From NCBI GenBank assembly GCA_016935715.1, contig JAFGQJ010000403.1:1-8227 (forward strand): a stretch of 8,227 nt of DNA. Direction: 5' to 3'. Below, in pieces: positions 6,951-8,227 of the stretch. The notes under the pieces are model-generated. The model was given only the letters and a program-made list of their open reading frames with translations, was not told the DNA's origin and made no database searches. The position numbers and the translations under genes were made by a program. This DNA is from Spirochaetales bacterium (lineage in GTDB: Bacteria > Spirochaetota > Spirochaetia > SZUA-6 > DRHE01). Positions within the stretch are counted from its first letter, which is position 1. Each line of letters begins with the position of its first letter.

Positions 6951-6979
6951 ATTATAGCAACGGGGATTCAGCGGATCAA
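6951..6979 (-). promoter_or_regulatory. sigma70-type promoter of the kor-hdr operon
   Basis: Minus strand: -35 TTGATC at 6974-6979 (4 of 6 consensus), a 17-nt spacer, and a perfect -10 TATAAT at 6951-6956. The predicted start is near 6944, giving a leader of about 38 nt to korD ATG 6906. The -35 box begins one base after the stop codon of the upstream signalling gene. The promoter therefore fills the short intergenic space and would allow the operon to be transcribed independently of that gene. Confidence 0.7.
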
Positions 6980-8227
6980 TCAGGCTGTGGTGACTTTATG
7001 AAGCTTGACCAGACGCTGGGCGAGCAGCCTGGCCAGGAAGATACCGTAGTGGGGACGTTCTTTGATGGCGTTGATGAAGGCTTCCTTGGAGATCTTGATC
7101 AGCACGCCCCTGCCTATGGACTTCACCGTCGCAGAGCGGCGGTTGTCCAGCAGGAAGGACATCTCCCCCAGAAAGATATCTTCAGGGGTAAGAATCGAGA
7201 CCCGCTTACCGTTGGCGATGATCTCGAATTGGCCCGAAACGATGTAGTACAGGTAGCTGGACTTCTCCCCCTGCGTGAATACGATGTCCCCGTCCTGGAA
7301 CACGACCTCTTCCTGGTCGGTGAAAACCTTCGGAACCACCTTGCCGTCGTGGGTCATGTGACTGATCTCGAAGCAGACCTCATTGCCCTTGTCGTTGTAG
7401 CTCAGCTTGGATACATAGTGGCTGGCCATGGCGATCCCCCGCCCATGCATCTCCTCCAGCCCATCCTTGCCCGCAGCCGCAGTCTGCGCCTTCCAGTCGA
7501 ATCCGTCGCCTTCATCCCTGATCCTGAAGGTCGATTTCTTGGGTGTGATCCTGTAGCTCAGGTATACCTTCTTCTCGCAGATCTCGGGATCCTTGTTCTT
7601 CTGTCGAACCAGCTCCAGGATGTCCTTCCCGCTGTTCAGCCATTCCGATTTCTCCTCGTAGGAGATCTTGCAGTTCCCGTGTTCGATGGCGTTGATCAGC
7701 AGCTCCATCATGGCGATGTAGAATCTCACCTTCTTCTCGTGGTCGATCAGGTTGGAGTTGAAGAGGAAATTACCCAGGAGGTTCGAATAGGTCACCAGGT
7801 CAAAGGGATCGTTTTCCAGAATGAACGAACCGGAGAGATTAGCCTGGAGGATGAAGTGGAGGTCCCGCTGAAAGAGGATTCCCCGATTCTGGTTCAATAT
7901 CCTGAGCAGACGGGTGAAGTAGTCTTCCAGCTTGTTTTTCTGGATGACGGAAATGGTGTTGATGCCGGAAAACATCTTCAGGACTTCCTGCTCGTTTTCC
8001 TCCTCATGGAGGATGACGAAGCCGCCGGAATACAGCCAGGGATCGCTCTTGATCTCCTTCAGGATGCCCTTGAGCTTGATGTACTTGTCCGTGCAGTTGA
8101 TGACGATGATTTCGGGCAGCTCGTAGTTGAGATGCTGAACGATCCGGTTCTTGTCCCTCAGGTATATGGGGACGAACTCATCGCCGAACTCCGTGCAGAT
8201 CTGCAGGATGGTCTTGTTGGTCTTGTC
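6980..8227 (-). CDS. pseudo-receiver / GHKL ATPase / cyclic-nucleotide-binding signalling protein (5' end outside window)
   Basis: The frame is open to the window edge, giving 415 visible C-terminal residues; the Met at 7975 is internal (residue 85). Residues 1 to about 110 look like the beta3-to-alpha5 part of a CheY-type receiver (PEIIVIN, then GGFVILHE). The expected phospho-acceptor Asp is Asn44 and the late Lys is missing, so phosphorylation is unlikely. Residues about 170-290 form an RsbW/HATPase_c_2-type ATP-binding domain with N-box ELLINAIEHGN (175-185), DEGDGFD (238-244) and GRGIAMA (262-268). Residues about 308-404 form a cNMP-binding domain with phosphate-cassette residues GE (354-355) and RSAT (364-367). 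No DNA-binding helix-turn-helix or membrane segment is visible. It probably senses a cyclic nucleotide and acts as a switch kinase or anti-sigma-type protein. Its base composition looks less GC-rich than the operon below. Any link to kor-hdr is only positional. Confidence 0.85.
   Translation of the reverse strand, partial: DKTNKTILQICTEFGDEFVPIYLRDKNRIVQHLNYELPEIIVINCTDKYIKLKGILKEIKSDPWLYSGGFVILHEEENEQEVLKMFSGINTISVIQKNKLEDYFTRLLRILNQNRGILFQRDLHFILQANLSGSFILENDPFDLVTYSNLLGNFLFNSNLIDHEKKVRFYIAMMELLINAIEHGNCKISYEEKSEWLNSGKDILELVRQKNKDPEICEKKVYLSYRITPKKSTFRIRDEGDGFDWKAQTAAAGKDGLEEMHGRGIAMASHYVSKLSYNDKGNEVCFEISHMTHDGKVVPKVFTDQEEVVFQDGDIVFTQGEKSSYLYYIVSGQFEIIANGKRVSILTPEDIFLGEMSFLLDNRRSATVKSIGRGVLIKISKEAFINAIKERPHYGIFLARLLAQRLVKLHKVTTA

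Noticed and set aside
6767..6952. Small frame starting at the ATG that overlaps the TATAAT box
   Set aside because: The ATG lies within or upstream of the predicted promoter and transcription start, and the frame is a shadow of korD with no motif.
7973..7975. ATG at 7975 as the start of the cNMP/ATPase gene
   Set aside because: The frame stays open for 84 more codons to the window edge. The upstream residues continue a receiver-like fold, so the real start is outside the window.
1..8227. tRNA, rRNA, CRISPR array, insertion sequence or toxin-antitoxin pair
   Set aside because: Nothing of this kind was found; the window is nearly fully occupied by conserved protein genes.

Overview
The window is a densely packed, entirely minus-strand piece of a bacterial chromosome (or chromosomal bin). 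It encodes strictly anaerobic, ferredoxin-linked redox metabolism. Seven complete genes run from about 6906 down to 17 and form one apparent operon, korD-korA-korB-korC-hdrA-hdrC-hdrB. The first four encode a four-subunit 2-oxoacid:ferredoxin oxidoreductase of the KorDABC (2-oxoglutarate) / VOR type. The last three encode a complete heterodisulfide-reductase-type HdrABC complex. Its HdrA carries an MvhD-type [2Fe-2S] domain fused to the C-terminus. Junctions are 4-nt overlaps, a 1-nt overlap, or gaps of 1, 3 and 34 nt, so the set is very probably transcribed and translated together. A further reading frame may begin directly after hdrB and leave the window at base 1.

Upstream of the operon, at the right edge, is the 3' part of a signalling gene (6980 to beyond 8227). 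Its visible domains are a degenerate receiver-like domain, a GHKL/RsbW-type ATPase domain and a C-terminal cyclic-nucleotide-binding domain. In the short gap between this gene and korD lies a good sigma70-like promoter (TTGATC-17-TATAAT). It is followed at the predicted transcription start by a 24-bp inverted repeat that could be an operator or a 5' hairpin.

Organism: Shine-Dalgarno sequences, a sigma70 promoter and the cNMP/GHKL protein point to Bacteria rather than a methanogen. The operon is GC-rich and the strong G/C bias creates long spurious antisense frames. HdrA-MvhD fusions and Kor/Hdr genes are typical of anaerobes such as sulfate reducers, syntrophs and related uncultivated lineages (Desulfobacterota, Nitrospirota, Spirochaetota and similar). 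I cannot fix the phylum from sequence alone.

Working model (inference): Kor oxidises a 2-oxoacid plus CoA to acyl-CoA and CO2, or runs reductively, and exchanges electrons with the two-cluster ferredoxin KorD. The HdrA flavin, with clusters fed by ferredoxin and by the MvhD domain, could bifurcate or confurcate electrons. The partners would be low-potential ferredoxin, an unidentified donor at MvhD, and a disulfide or other acceptor at HdrB. No hydrogenase, formate dehydrogenase or FlxABCD gene is visible here, so the MvhD-side partner is unknown. There are no tRNA, rRNA, CRISPR or mobile elements, and no gene-free stretch longer than about 75 bases.
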